Both the position numbers and the translations under genes were made by a program. A stretch of DNA of 64,000 nucleotides from an uncultured Winogradskyella sp. (GTDB lineage Bacteria; Bacteroidota; Bacteroidia; Flavobacteriales; Flavobacteriaceae), in the NCBI RefSeq assembly GCF_947498005.1, contig NZ_CANMIW010000004.1:248001-312000 (forward strand), given 5' to 3'. Below, piece after piece: positions 32,803 to 42,151 of the stretch; within the stretch, counting starts at the first letter, position 1, and every line of letters begins with the position of its first letter. The notes under the pieces were generated by a model. That model was given only the letters and a program-made list of their open reading frames with translations. It was not told where the DNA came from and did no database searches.

Positions 32803-35800
32803 TTATCTTTTAATAATTACGTAACCTTTTAAGGTTTTAAAATTATGTTCACCACTAATAGAGAACTGAAAAAAGTAGGTTCCATCAGGAAGATTTCCTG
32901 CACCCATTTTCGTTTTTTTATTGGCTACACCTCTAAAAACGTTAGACGTATTATTGTAATCGTCAATTTCAAATACTAAATCTCCCCATCTGTTATAAAT
33001 AGATACGGTATTGTTAGGATGGTCTTCTATGCCAACAATGTTCCAAAAATCGTTAACACCATCACCATTAGGAGAGAAGCCATACTTAACATCGTTCTTA
33101 GGAATTTTGAGTGTTGTAAAACTACTTTCAGTACAGTTTTCGGCTTCACCGTTTATGTTATAAGGAATTATTGTAACGTAATAAGTTGTAATACTTTCCA
33201 AATCATCATCAAAACTATATGAGGTAGTTTGCCCTACGTCTAAATAATTTAAAATATCTGTACCACCAACAGTTGTGCCTATGGCGAGTAAATAACCATC
33301 AGCATTATAAATGTCTTCCCATGCTAACTGGGATTCTACTGCTACATCTGTTTCACCATCAAAAGGAGCAATGAGGTATGTACATAGTGGTACTTTTACA
33401 ATGCTAAAGCTTTCTGAGGTACAACCTAGAGCTTCCACAGTGTCATTAACAGGAATGATGGTTACATTTACGACTTCATTATTTTCAAATAGATTTGAAA
33501 AATTATAGAATGTTTCAGACGTTTCAAAAGCTGTAACGTTATTACTTAAAGTTCCAGTGATAGTAATTTTATAAGATGTTGCATTAGAAACAGCATTCCA
33601 AGTGATTTGATTTAAATCAATGACCACATCAGTTTCTCCATTGATTGGACTCGTAAGGTTTGTACAATTTGGTGTTTCTGGAATAATAATAAAACTTTCA
33701 GATGTACAACCAGTAGCTTCAACGGTATCATTCACAGGAATTATAGTAACCGAAACAACTTCCTCATTTACGAACACATTTGTGAAATCATAATACGTAT
33801 TTGTAGTTTCAAAATTTGTGACATTGTTATTAGTAGTACCAATAATTGTGACCTTGTAACTTGTTGCAATGTCAACAGCATTCCATGTGATTTGGTTTAA
33901 ATCTACAGCAACTTCAGTTTCGCCATTAATTGGACTTATAAGATTTGTACAACTTGGTGTTTCAGGAATAATAGTAAAACTATCCGACGCACAACCCGAA
34001 GCTTCCACAGTACCATCAATAGGAATTATTGTTACGGTAACAACTTCGTTATTTACAAATGGATTAGTAAAATTATAAAAGGTATCAGTCGTTTCAAAAT
34101 CTGTAATATCATTATTTACAGTTCCAGAGACACTAACTTTATATAGTGTCGCATTGGCAACTGTGTTCCATATTATTTGGTTTAATGTTGTTTCAATATT
34201 TGTATCGCCATTTAAAGGACTAGAAAGGTTTGCACAACTTGGTGTATCAGGAATAATAGTAAAACTTTCAGATGTACAACCAGTACCTTCAACGGTGTCA
34301 TTAACCGGAATAATGGTAACTGTAACAACTTCGTCATTTGTAAACGTATTAGCGAAATTGTAAAAAGTATCAGTAGTAGAAAAATCGGTTATGTTATTAT
34401 TTGCTGTTCCAGTAATGGTTACGTTATAGGACGTTGCATTTGTAGCAGCATTCCATGTGATTTGATTTAAATCTACAGCAACTTCAGTTTCGCCATTAAT
34501 AGGACTTGTGAGATTTGTACAACTTGGTGTTTCAGGAATAATAGTAAAACTTTCCGACGCACAACCCGAAGCTTCCACAGCACCATCAATAGGAATTATT
34601 GTTACGGTAACAACTTCACTATTTACAAACGGATTACTGAAATTATAAAAGGTATCAGTCGTTTCAAAATCTGTAATATCATTATTTGCAGTTCCAGAAA
34701 TAGTTACTCTATAAAGTGTTGCATTGGCAACTGAACTCCATGTTATTTGGTTTAATGTTGTTTCAATATTTGTGTCGCCATTTAAAGGACTCGTAAGGTT
34801 TGTACAACTTGGCGTGTCAGGAATAATAGTAAAACTTTCAGACGCACAACCAGTAGCTTCAACAGTGTCATTAACAGGAATAATGGTAACTGCAACAACT
34901 TCGTCATTTGTAAACGTATTAGCGAAATTGTAAAAAGTATCAGTAGTAGAAAAATCGGTTATGTTATTATTCGCTGTACCAGTAATGGTTACGTTATAGG
35001 ACGTTGCATTTGTAGCAGCATTCCATGTGATTTGATTTAAATTTACAGCAACTTCAGTTTCGCCATCAATTGGACTTATAAGATTTGTACAACTTGGTGT
35101 TTCAGGAATAATAGTAAAACTTTCCGACGCACAACCAGAAGCTTCCACGTTATCATCAATAGGAATTATTGTTACGGTAACAACTTCACTATTTACAAAC
35201 GGATTACTGAAATTATAAAAAGTGTCAGTCGTTTCAAAATCTGTAATATCATTATTTGCAGTCCCAGAAATAGTCACTCTGTAAAGTGTCGCATTGGCAA
35301 CTGTATTCCATGTTATTTGGTTTAATGTTGTTTCAATATTTGTATCGCCATTTAAAGGACTAGCAAGATTTGCACAATTTGGTGTATCAGGAATAATAGT
35401 AAAGCTTTCAGACGCGCAACCAGTAGCATCAACTGTTCCATTAACAGGGATAATGGTAACCGTCACAACTTCATCGTTTGTAAACGTATTAGCAAAATTG
35501 TAAAAAGTATCAGTAGTAGAAAAATCGGTTATGTTATTATTCGCTGTACCAGTAATGGTTACGTTATAGGACGTTGCATTTGTAGCAGTATTCCATGTGA
35601 TTTGATTTAAATCTACAGCAACACCATTGGCCCCATCTAAAGGGCTAGTTAGGTTTGTACAGTTAGGGGCTTCAGGAATAATCGTAAAACTTTCCGAGAT
35701 ACAACCTGATGCATTTTCAGTAGCATTAAAAGGAATTATGCTAACGGTTACAACTTCTCCATTTACAAAAGCATTAGTAAAATTATAGAAGGTATCAGTC

Positions 35801-38800
35801 GTTTCAAAATTAGTAATATCATTATTTACGGTGCCTGAAATGGTTACGCTGTAGGATGTCGCATTTGCAGCAGTACTCCACGTAATTTGATTTAAAGTAG
35901 TAACAATATCAGTATCACCATTACTAGGACTTGTAAGATTAGTACATGCAGGTGTTGTAGAAATTGGGTCTTCAGTAATAAAAATTTCTTCATTACAACC
36001 AGTTGCATCACCAATTGAATTGTATGGTATGATAGTCACATAATAAGTCCATGTATTTTGAAGGTCATTCGGTATATCGTAAGTCGTCATATTTCCGACA
36101 TCAATACTGTTGGCTATTTCAATTCCTCCAGTTGTAGTACCTATGCTAATTAAATATCCAGTGGCATTTGCTACAGCATTCCAAGAAATATTTGTATCAA
36201 TGGGAACATCTATACTATTGTTAAGTGGATTTATTAAGTTGGTGCATAATGGTGCTGTAGGAATAGTTTGTGTCGTAAAATTTTCAGTTGCGCAACTACT
36301 AGCATCGCCTTCATCATTATAAGGTGTAATTGTTACTTCTATTAGTGTCTCTTCTGGTAAATCCGTTGATAAATCATAGGTATTTACATTTCCAACATCC
36401 TCATTATTTACAATTACGATGCCTCCAGGGTTTGTAACTACAGTTAACCTATAGCCATTAGCATTAATTACAGGAGACCAACTTATGTCTGTTTCAACTT
36501 CAACTTCTGTAGCGTCATCTAATGGTAAAGTAAGATTTGTACACTCAGGAATTGTTGCAGGATTAGAAGAGATTGTAAAACTTTCTTCAGTACATGGTCC
36601 TACAGCATCACCAGTATCATTAAATGGAATTATTGTAACAAATACCGTTTCTCCTCCAGTAAAATTGGTTGGGAATTGATACGTTGTGACATCGCCTAAG
36701 ACTTCATTAATTACAGTTCCACTTGGTTGAATTGTGATTTCTAAGCGGTAGCCATTAGCAAATAGAACATCTTCCCATGTTAAATTGGTGTTTACAGGTA
36801 CATCAGTAGCGCCATTTAATGGCAAAATTAACTGGGTACATTCTGGAATAGGGCAATCTAGTATATCTCCAAGAATGTTCCATCCGTAATTGTCTATTAT
36901 ACTTTGTCGTTGTTGTAAAGCATCACAATACAATAAATTATCCGCTCCAAGAGTTAATCCTGGTGTTAATGTAAGGTCTGACCAAGCAATTAATGATGCA
37001 TCATAATTTTCTCTAGATAATCCTGAATCATCTAACATATTGGTTGCATTAGTGATATTACTTATATCCCAATCCACTAAATTCTGGTTAAAGGCAGAAG
37101 CATCTCTAAACATACTTCTCATGGTAACCGTACCAATATTCCATGCATCCATAGATTGGTTATAAGAAATAGCATCCCTAAACATATTCTCCATATTCTC
37201 AACACCAGTGACTCGCCAATTGTTAAGCGTTTGATTAAATGCAGTGGCACCATAAAACATATTTTTCATGGTTAATACTTGGCGTACATTCCAGCTATTT
37301 ATTGCACTATCAAAGGCAATTGCATCTTCAAACATACCTTCCATAGTGGTTACAGAGGCAACATTCCAACTATCCATTGTTTGGTTGTAAGTTGAAGCTT
37401 CCATAAACATTTCTTCCATATTGGTTACAAACGAAACATCCCAAGCATCTATTTCTTGATTAAAAGATGTAGCAGCTTTAAACATTTCTTGCATTGTGAG
37501 CACTTCTCCAGTATCCCAATTATTTAAAGGTTGGTTAAAGTCAGTTGCTTCCTCAAACATGGACATCATATTGGTAACAGAAGCGACTGTCCAACTATCT
37601 ATTGGATTGTTAAAAATTATAGCACCTTTAAACATAGCATCTGTAAGCGTAACAGAACTTACATCCCAAGAACTTAAAGGTTGATTAAATGCAATGGCAT
37701 CTTCAAACATAGAAGACATTGTAGCTACAGCACTAACATCCCAGTTATTTATTGGTTGATTAAATATTGAAGCGTCTTCAAACATAGACGTCATGTTTAC
37801 AACAGAATTTACATCCCATTGATTTAGTGGCTCATTAAAAACGGAAGCATTTTGAAACATACTAGAGGTATTAATAACATTAGTTACATTCCAATTATTT
37901 ATATTTTGGTTGAATGAGGTTGCACTTCTAAACATTGAATACATGTTGGTAACTGATGATACATCCCATAAATCTAATGGTTGGTTAAATGCAGATGCAT
38001 TATAAAACATACTACTCATGGTAATTACATTGCCAACATCCCAATTATTTACAGGCTGATTAAACGATGAAGCACCATAAAACATACTGCTCATAGTAAT
38101 TACATTGCCAACATTCCATCCGTTTATAGGTTGATTAAATACAGTGGCGGATCTGAACATTTCATTCATATCAACGACGTTGCTTACATCCCAATTACTA
38201 ATTTCTCCATTAAAATCAGAAGCGCTGTAAAACATTTCTTCCATGCTAGTTACACTACTAACATTCCAATTATTTAAAGGTTGATTAAAAACAGCAGCAC
38301 GCTCAAACATACTGCTCATATCAGTTACATTACTCACGTCCCAACTATTTAATGGTTGATTAAAAGCATCTGTACCTTCAAACATTCTATTCATATCTGT
38401 AACACTAGATGTATCCCAATTATCAATATTTTGATTAAATACATCTGTACCAAAAAACATTAAAGACATATTAGTAACATTACTAACATCCCAATTATCT
38501 AAAGGTTGGTTGTATAAATTTGTAACACCAAACATGGCATACATATTAGTAACATTACTAACATTCCAAGCGTTTATGTTTCCATTAAAGTTGTAGCACG
38601 TAATAAACATTCTACTCATGTCTGTGACATTGGTAAGGTTAGGAGTATCGGTGGCATTGTATTCCATATTATCACAACCGGCAAAAGCGCCTTGCATCGA
38701 TTCCCAAACTTGAGTTCCCCATTGGTCTATTGTTAATAGTTTGTAACCATCACTATAGAATTCTTCATGTCTTGGTGCAGGGAAATCGCCAATAATACTA

Positions 38801-41061
38801 ACCGTGTAAACACCAGGTATTAAATAGGTATGTGTTATATCTCCAGTGACATTGTTATTATATTGTCCGTCGCCCCAATCAATTGAGAAATCATAGGTTA
38901 TTCCTGATCTTGTTTGTATTTCTAATTGGTTTATAGGTGTTGTAAACGTACCGTCTAGCAGTTGCGTATCGTATGTTAGTTTAAAAGCATCAGGACTATT
39001 AACCCAACTTTCTACGGTTTTAAAATAGATTTCGTCGCAATCGGTTGCTGGACCTTCGTCATTATATGGTATTACGGTTACAAATACATTGTCACCAGGA
39101 AGAAATTCGTTGGTAAAAGTGACACTCACAACATTACCAACATCTTCATTGTCAAAAATAATTTGAATGATGTTGCCCATATCATCTTCTCTTCGGATAC
39201 TAATAATATAGCCTGTAGCATTTGGAGCAGGATCCCAAATAATGTTTGAGTTGGCAGGTACATTCGTGTCGCCATCAATAGGCGAAATAATTGATGTACA
39301 TAATACGTACGAGCAGTTAACACTATCTCCTGTAATATTCCAATTGTGAATATCAATTAGATCTTGCCTTTCTTCTAAGCTATCACAGTAGGTAAGTGAT
39401 GATGCACCTAATGAAACATTACTTTGAACGGTTTGAGCAGCCCAGCCGATAAGCGTATTATCATAATTCTCTAAAGTTAAATTTGAATTACTTAACATGT
39501 TAGTCATGTTTGTTACGCTAGTAATATTCCAAGTAGCTAAATTTTGATCAAATAGACTTGCACCATTAAATGTGCTAGACATATTTGTTACGTTACTAAC
39601 ATCCCAATTATTTAATGGTTGATTAAATAGAGGTGCATTATTAAACATGCTATTTATGTTTGTAAGAGCACCAGTGTTCCAATTGTTTAATGGTTGATTA
39701 AATTGTGCAGCTTGATAGAACATACTCGCCATATTAGTGACTTGAGAAACGTCCCAATTTTCAATAAGTTGATTAAAGGCAGGCGTTAAATAAAACATAC
39801 CAGACATGGTTACGACGTTAGTAACATTCCAACTAGCAATAGGTTGGTTAAAGTCACATCGTCTAAACATGTAACTCATGTCTGTAACATTAATAGTATT
39901 CCATAAATCTAGCGGTTGATTAAAACTTGAACCACCAAAGTTTCCGTCAAACATGGAGTGCATAGTCGTTACATTTCCAACATCCCAATTGTTTATAGGT
40001 TGATTAAAAATAGTAGCTCTCTCAAACATGCTAGACATATTTGTAACTTGACTAACATTCCAGTTGTTTAACGGTTGATTAAATGAACCTGCTTCATTAA
40101 ACATATTTGACATATCCGTAACACTCCCAACATTCCATATCTCAACAGGCTGATTAAAATCATCTGCATCATCAAACATACCAGACATATTAGTAACGTT
40201 ACTCACATCCCAATTATCTAATGGTTGGTTGAAATTGTTAGCATCCTCAAACATTTCAAACATATCAGAAACATTGGCTACATTCCATGAATTAATAGGC
40301 GAATTATAATTTGAAGCGCCACTAAACATGCGTTGCATTGTAGTAACCTGATTTACACTCCAATTATCTATATTTTGGTTAAAATCATAGGCTTCTCTAA
40401 ACATACTTGCCATATCTGTAACGGATGAGGTGTTCCAACTATCTAGAGGTTCATTAAAATTTCTAGCATTATAAAACATTTCAAACATGTTGTTAACAGT
40501 ACTCACATTCCAGCTATCTAAAGGTCTATTAAATGTTACTGCACTAGCAAACATGCCAGATAAATTCGTTATTGTTATAGTATTCCAGTTATTAACGATT
40601 CCATTGAAGCTGCTACAATTCCTAAACATGTTCTGTAAACTTGTAACTTGGGATAAATCTGGAGAACTAATCGCATCAAAATTTAGATTACTACAACCCC
40701 AAAATGCATTTTCCATGCTTTGCCATTGAATATTTCCCCAATCAAGAATCTCCTCAATTTTTAGTCGATCTCCTGTGTTATTAAAATAAATTTGAGGAAA
40801 GGTTCCCGATATATTTATAGTATACGTGCCTGGTGAGGCATAAGTGTGTGTAATATTGCCAGTGACATTAGTGTCTGTATTACCATCGCCCCAATTTATT
40901 GTGTAATCATAGGTGTAGGCTGGGTTTGTTGGAATCTCAATTTGGTTATCTAACGTAGAATTAGTTTCCGTGTTTGCAGTATTCCAGATGGCACTAAAGT
41001 CTTGACTAAAAGTGTTTAAACTAAACGCTAGAACTAGAATTAATATGAGGTTTTTATTCAT
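32803..41061 (-). CDS. Giant T9SS type B surface protein with DUF285 and fn3-like repeats
   Basis: A 2752-residue secreted protein. The signal peptide ends LNTFSQ. PKD-like domain 1 (INWGDGNTDTNVTGNITHTY) lies near residues 35-95. Next come about 17 DUF285/BspA-type leucine-rich repeats of about 24 residues (FNQPLNNWDVSNVTNMSSMF) to about residue 570, then a Ig-like module. A second half repeats the plan: PKD-like domain near 690-760 (FSIDWGDGQYNNNVTGDITHTY), and about 23 DUF285 repeats to about 1375. Thirteen fn3/Ig-like modules of about 95 residues, each beginning CTNLTSPLNGDT-like, follow to about 2645. The final 100 residues are a gliding-motility-type (type B, CHU_C) sorting domain: YGFSPNGDGVNDFWNI, IYNRWGDLVFE, LPDGTYFFQF. 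It should be secreted by the T9SS and act as a surface adhesin or scaffold. The downstream gene is its likely PorP/SprF partner. Confidence 0.93.
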   Translation of the reverse strand: MNKNLILILVLAFSLNTFSQDFSAIWNTANTETNSTLDNQIEIPTNPAYTYDYTINWGDGNTDTNVTGNITHTYASPGTYTINISGTFPQIYFNNTGDRLKIEEILDWGNIQWQSMENAFWGCSNLNFDAISSPDLSQVTSLQNMFRNCSSFNGIVNNWNTITITNLSGMFASAVTFNRPLDSWNVSTVNNMFEMFYNARNFNEPLDSWNTSSVTDMASMFREAYDFNQNIDNWSVNQVTTMQRMFSGASNYNSPINSWNVANVSDMFEMFEDANNFNQPLDNWDVSNVTNMSGMFDDADDFNQPVEIWNVGSVTDMSNMFNEAGSFNQPLNNWNVSQVTNMSSMFERATIFNQPINNWDVGNVTTMHSMFDGNFGGSSFNQPLDLWNTINVTDMSYMFRRCDFNQPIASWNVTNVVTMSGMFYLTPAFNQLIENWDVSQVTNMASMFYQAAQFNQPLNNWNTGALTNINSMFNNAPLFNQPLNNWDVSNVTNMSSTFNGASLFDQNLATWNITSVTNMTNMLSNSNLTLENYDNTLIGWAAQTVQSNVSLGASSLTYCDSLEERQDLIDIHNWNITGDSVNCSYVLCTSIISPIDGDTNVPANSNIIWDPAPNATGYIISIRREDDMGNIIQIIFDNEDVGNVVSVTFTNEFLPGDNVFVTVIPYNDEGPATDCDEIYFKTVESWVNSPDAFKLTYDTQLLDGTFTTPINQLEIQTRSGITYDFSIDWGDGQYNNNVTGDITHTYLIPGVYTVSIIGDFPAPRHEEFYSDGYKLLTIDQWGTQVWESMQGAFAGCDNMEYNATDTPNLTNVTDMSRMFITCYNFNGNINAWNVSNVTNMYAMFGVTNLYNQPLDNWDVSNVTNMSLMFFGTDVFNQNIDNWDTSSVTDMNRMFEGTDAFNQPLNSWDVSNVTDMSSMFERAAVFNQPLNNWNVSSVTSMEEMFYSASDFNGEISNWDVSNVVDMNEMFRSATVFNQPINGWNVGNVITMSSMFYGASSFNQPVNNWDVGNVITMSSMFYNASAFNQPLDLWDVSSVTNMYSMFRSATSFNQNINNWNVTNVINTSSMFQNASVFNEPLNQWDVNSVVNMTSMFEDASIFNQPINNWDVSAVATMSSMFEDAIAFNQPLSSWDVSSVTLTDAMFKGAIIFNNPIDSWTVASVTNMMSMFEEATDFNQPLNNWDTGEVLTMQEMFKAATSFNQEIDAWDVSFVTNMEEMFMEASTYNQTMDSWNVASVTTMEGMFEDAIAFDSAINSWNVRQVLTMKNMFYGATAFNQTLNNWRVTGVENMENMFRDAISYNQSMDAWNIGTVTMRSMFRDASAFNQNLVDWDISNITNATNMLDDSGLSRENYDASLIAWSDLTLTPGLTLGADNLLYCDALQQRQSIIDNYGWNILGDILDCPIPECTQLILPLNGATDVPVNTNLTWEDVLFANGYRLEITIQPSGTVINEVLGDVTTYQFPTNFTGGETVFVTIIPFNDTGDAVGPCTEESFTISSNPATIPECTNLTLPLDDATEVEVETDISWSPVINANGYRLTVVTNPGGIVIVNNEDVGNVNTYDLSTDLPEETLIEVTITPYNDEGDASSCATENFTTQTIPTAPLCTNLINPLNNSIDVPIDTNISWNAVANATGYLISIGTTTGGIEIANSIDVGNMTTYDIPNDLQNTWTYYVTIIPYNSIGDATGCNEEIFITEDPISTTPACTNLTSPSNGDTDIVTTLNQITWSTAANATSYSVTISGTVNNDITNFETTDTFYNFTNAFVNGEVVTVSIIPFNATENASGCISESFTIIPEAPNCTNLTSPLDGANGVAVDLNQITWNTATNATSYNVTITGTANNNITDFSTTDTFYNFANTFTNDEVVTVTIIPVNGTVDATGCASESFTIIPDTPNCANLASPLNGDTNIETTLNQITWNTVANATLYRVTISGTANNDITDFETTDTFYNFSNPFVNSEVVTVTIIPIDDNVEASGCASESFTIIPETPSCTNLISPIDGETEVAVNLNQITWNAATNATSYNVTITGTANNNITDFSTTDTFYNFANTFTNDEVVAVTIIPVNDTVEATGCASESFTIIPDTPSCTNLTSPLNGDTNIETTLNQITWSSVANATLYRVTISGTANNDITDFETTDTFYNFSNPFVNSEVVTVTIIPIDGAVEASGCASESFTIIPETPSCTNLTSPINGETEVAVDLNQITWNAATNATSYNVTITGTANNNITDFSTTDTFYNFANTFTNDEVVTVTIIPVNDTVEGTGCTSESFTIIPDTPSCANLSSPLNGDTNIETTLNQIIWNTVANATLYKVSVSGTVNNDITDFETTDTFYNFTNPFVNNEVVTVTIIPIDGTVEASGCASDSFTIIPETPSCTNLISPINGETEVAVDLNQITWNAVDIATSYKVTIIGTTNNNVTNFETTNTYYDFTNVFVNEEVVSVTIIPVNDTVEATGCTSESFIIIPETPNCTNLTSPINGETDVVIDLNQITWNAVSNATSYKITITGTLSNNVTAFETSETFYNFSNLFENNEVVNVTIIPVNDTVEALGCTSESFSIVKVPLCTYLIAPFDGETDVAVESQLAWEDIYNADGYLLAIGTTVGGTDILNYLDVGQTTSYSFDDDLESITTYYVTIIPYNINGEAENCTESSFTTLKIPKNDVKYGFSPNGDGVNDFWNIVGIEDHPNNTVSIYNRWGDLVFEIDDYNNTSNVFRGVANKKTKMGAGNLPDGTYFFQFSISGEHNFKTLKGYVIIKR
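33950..35800. repeat. 570-base direct repeats within the giant gene
   Basis: Within the fn3-like part, two alternating module types recur as a pair every 570 bases (2 x 95 codons). For example, a marker block of about 29 bases (starting GTAAAAAGTATC) is found at 34361, 34931 and 35501, and a second marker (starting AAAATCTGTAATATC) at 34107, 34677 and 35247. At least three nearly identical copies are seen by eye. They are likely to recombine and to cause collapse in short-read assembly. Confidence 0.85.
36990..38690. repeat. DUF285 repeat array 2
   Basis: About 23 tandem units of 72-75 bases encoding the DUF285 repeat in the second half of the giant protein. Units begin around WDVSNVTxMSSMF and end in FNQPLNNW. 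They differ more than the 570-base repeats, so this looks like an older array. Confidence 0.8.
39440..40730. repeat. DUF285 repeat array 1
   Basis: About 17 tandem units of about 72 bases encoding the same BspA-type repeat in the first half of the giant protein. Together with array 2 and the flanking PKD-like domains it shows an internal duplication of about 700 residues. Confidence 0.8.
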
Positions 41062-41128
41062 TTTTATTGAAATCTTGTTTCTAAATAAAATCGGGTTTTT
41101 CGACTTTTCTAAAACTTAGCAATATCGA

Positions 41129-41136
41129 CAAACATA
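41129..41136 (-). promoter_or_regulatory. Candidate -7 element for the T9SS surface-protein operon
   Basis: On the minus strand the bases read TATGTTTG, matching TAnnTTTG, 68 bases upstream of the ATG. No TTG is found at the usual -33 distance, so it may need an activator or may not be the promoter. Confidence 0.4.
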
Positions 41137-41327
41137 CAAAAAAATACGATAAACGGTTAGTATTCTTAAGGTTTTACTTGTAATAAACCTTAAATGTAAA
41201 TTGTCCTATTATCATTTCTTTCCATTAATAGTCTTTCTCAATATGAAAAAACGCATTGTACGATATAAATGCAACATATGTACTCATATGTTTTACGTTA
41301 CAAATTTAAATTGGAATATAATTCTGT

Positions 41328-41347
41328 AATACCCTGAAAACCGTTAA
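41328..41347 (+). repeat. 20-base repeat, copy 2
   Basis: Identical to 29718-29737 over 20 bases. It lies 99 bases upstream of the nitroreductase ATG and 267 bases upstream of the giant gene, in the same orientation as copy 1. Confidence 0.85.
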
Positions 41348-41423
41348 ATTTTAAAATTATGAACTAAAGTAGTTTAAGTTAATAATTGAGGTCGTTTGTG
41401 AAATTCGGCAATTGATAATTCCT

Positions 41424-41431
41424 TATTTTTG
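41424..41431 (+). promoter_or_regulatory. Candidate -7 element for the nitroreductase gene
   Basis: TATTTTTG matches TAnnTTTG and ends 14 bases before the ATG; the TTG is not at the normal distance. Confidence 0.4.
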
Positions 41432-41445
41432 TTAAAAAGAATAGA

Positions 41446-42075
41446 ATGTCTGTCATAGAAAAATTAAAATGGCGCTACGCGACAAAAAAGTTTGACTCTA
41501 AAAAGAAACTTTCTAAAGAGCAACTAAAAACTTTAAAAGAAGCCTTTAATCTAACGGCTTTGTCCTATGGATTACAAACACTAAAAATGGTGGTTGTTCA
41601 AGATGATAAACTAAAAGAAAAATTAGTTGATGTATCTTATGGTCAGCGTCAAGTCGTAGATGCATCTCATGTATTGGTTTTATGTATACAGACTAAGATT
41701 GATGAAAATGATGTAGATGCTCATTTTGAAACTATAAAATCTATAAGAAACACACCAGATTCTATTCTAGATCCTTTTAAAGCTCAGTTGCAGACAACTC
41801 TAAAATCTATGCCTTTAGAAAAAAAGATAGGTTGGGCTACAAGACAAGCCTACATTGCATTAGGTAACCTAATGACGGTTTGTGCAATTGAAGGCATTGA
41901 TAGTTGCCCAATGGAAGGTTTTTTACCTGCAGAGGTAGACAATCTACTTAAATTAGATACCTACGGACTTAATTCTGTATTAATGCTTCCTGTAGGTTAT
42001 AGAGCAGGCGATGATATGTTTGCTGGTTTAAAAAAAGTGAGAAAACAGGTGTCAGAAACTATAATAGATTTGTAG
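41446..42075 (+). CDS. Nitroreductase-family NAD(P)H-dependent oxidoreductase
   Basis: A 209-residue FMN-binding flavoprotein of the NfsB/FRP type. The N-terminus KWRYATKKFDSKKKLS contains the FMN-phosphate-binding RYATKKFD block. Later blocks include QTLKMVVV, ASHVLVLCIQT, ATRQAYIALGNLMTVCAIEGIDSCPMEGF and LPVGYRAGDD, all in the family order. It reduces quinones, nitro compounds or other acceptors with NAD(P)H; the natural substrate is unknown. Homodimer in the cytoplasm. The following gene is on the same strand 76 bases later with its own promoter candidate. Confidence 0.92.
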   Translation: MSVIEKLKWRYATKKFDSKKKLSKEQLKTLKEAFNLTALSYGLQTLKMVVVQDDKLKEKLVDVSYGQRQVVDASHVLVLCIQTKIDENDVDAHFETIKSIRNTPDSILDPFKAQLQTTLKSMPLEKKIGWATRQAYIALGNLMTVCAIEGIDSCPMEGFLPAEVDNLLKLDTYGLNSVLMLPVGYRAGDDMFAGLKKVRKQVSETIIDL

Positions 42076-42106
42076 TCAGTTTCTTATTTTAAAACCTTCA
42101 AAATAT

Positions 42107-42114
42107 TATATTTG
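42107..42114 (+). promoter_or_regulatory. Candidate -7 element for the DegT gene
   Basis: TATATTTG matches TAnnTTTG, 37 bases upstream of the ATG. No TTG at -33. Confidence 0.4.
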
Positions 42115-42151
42115 TTTGTACAATTTTCAATTTATAAAACCAATTTAATAT

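Larger units (their letters stand above)
41062..41445. other. Intergenic region between the giant gene and nitroreductase
   Basis: The 384 bases between divergent genes hold candidate -7 elements for both sides and the second copy of the 20-base repeat. There are also a few TATG/CATA half-sites (ACATATG near 41274 and TCATATG near 41284). I see no small gene or terminator. Confidence 0.55.

Noticed and set aside
33000..37700. Many plus-strand frames of 60-70 codons with near-identical products at regular spacing
   Set aside because: They are antisense shadows of the fn3-like and DUF285 repeats in the giant gene; their regular spacing simply mirrors the protein repeat.
36990..40730. Regular 72-75 base repeats that resemble a CRISPR array in period
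   Set aside because: The units are translated, vary along their whole length, keep the reading frame and have no constant-repeat/unique-spacer pattern.
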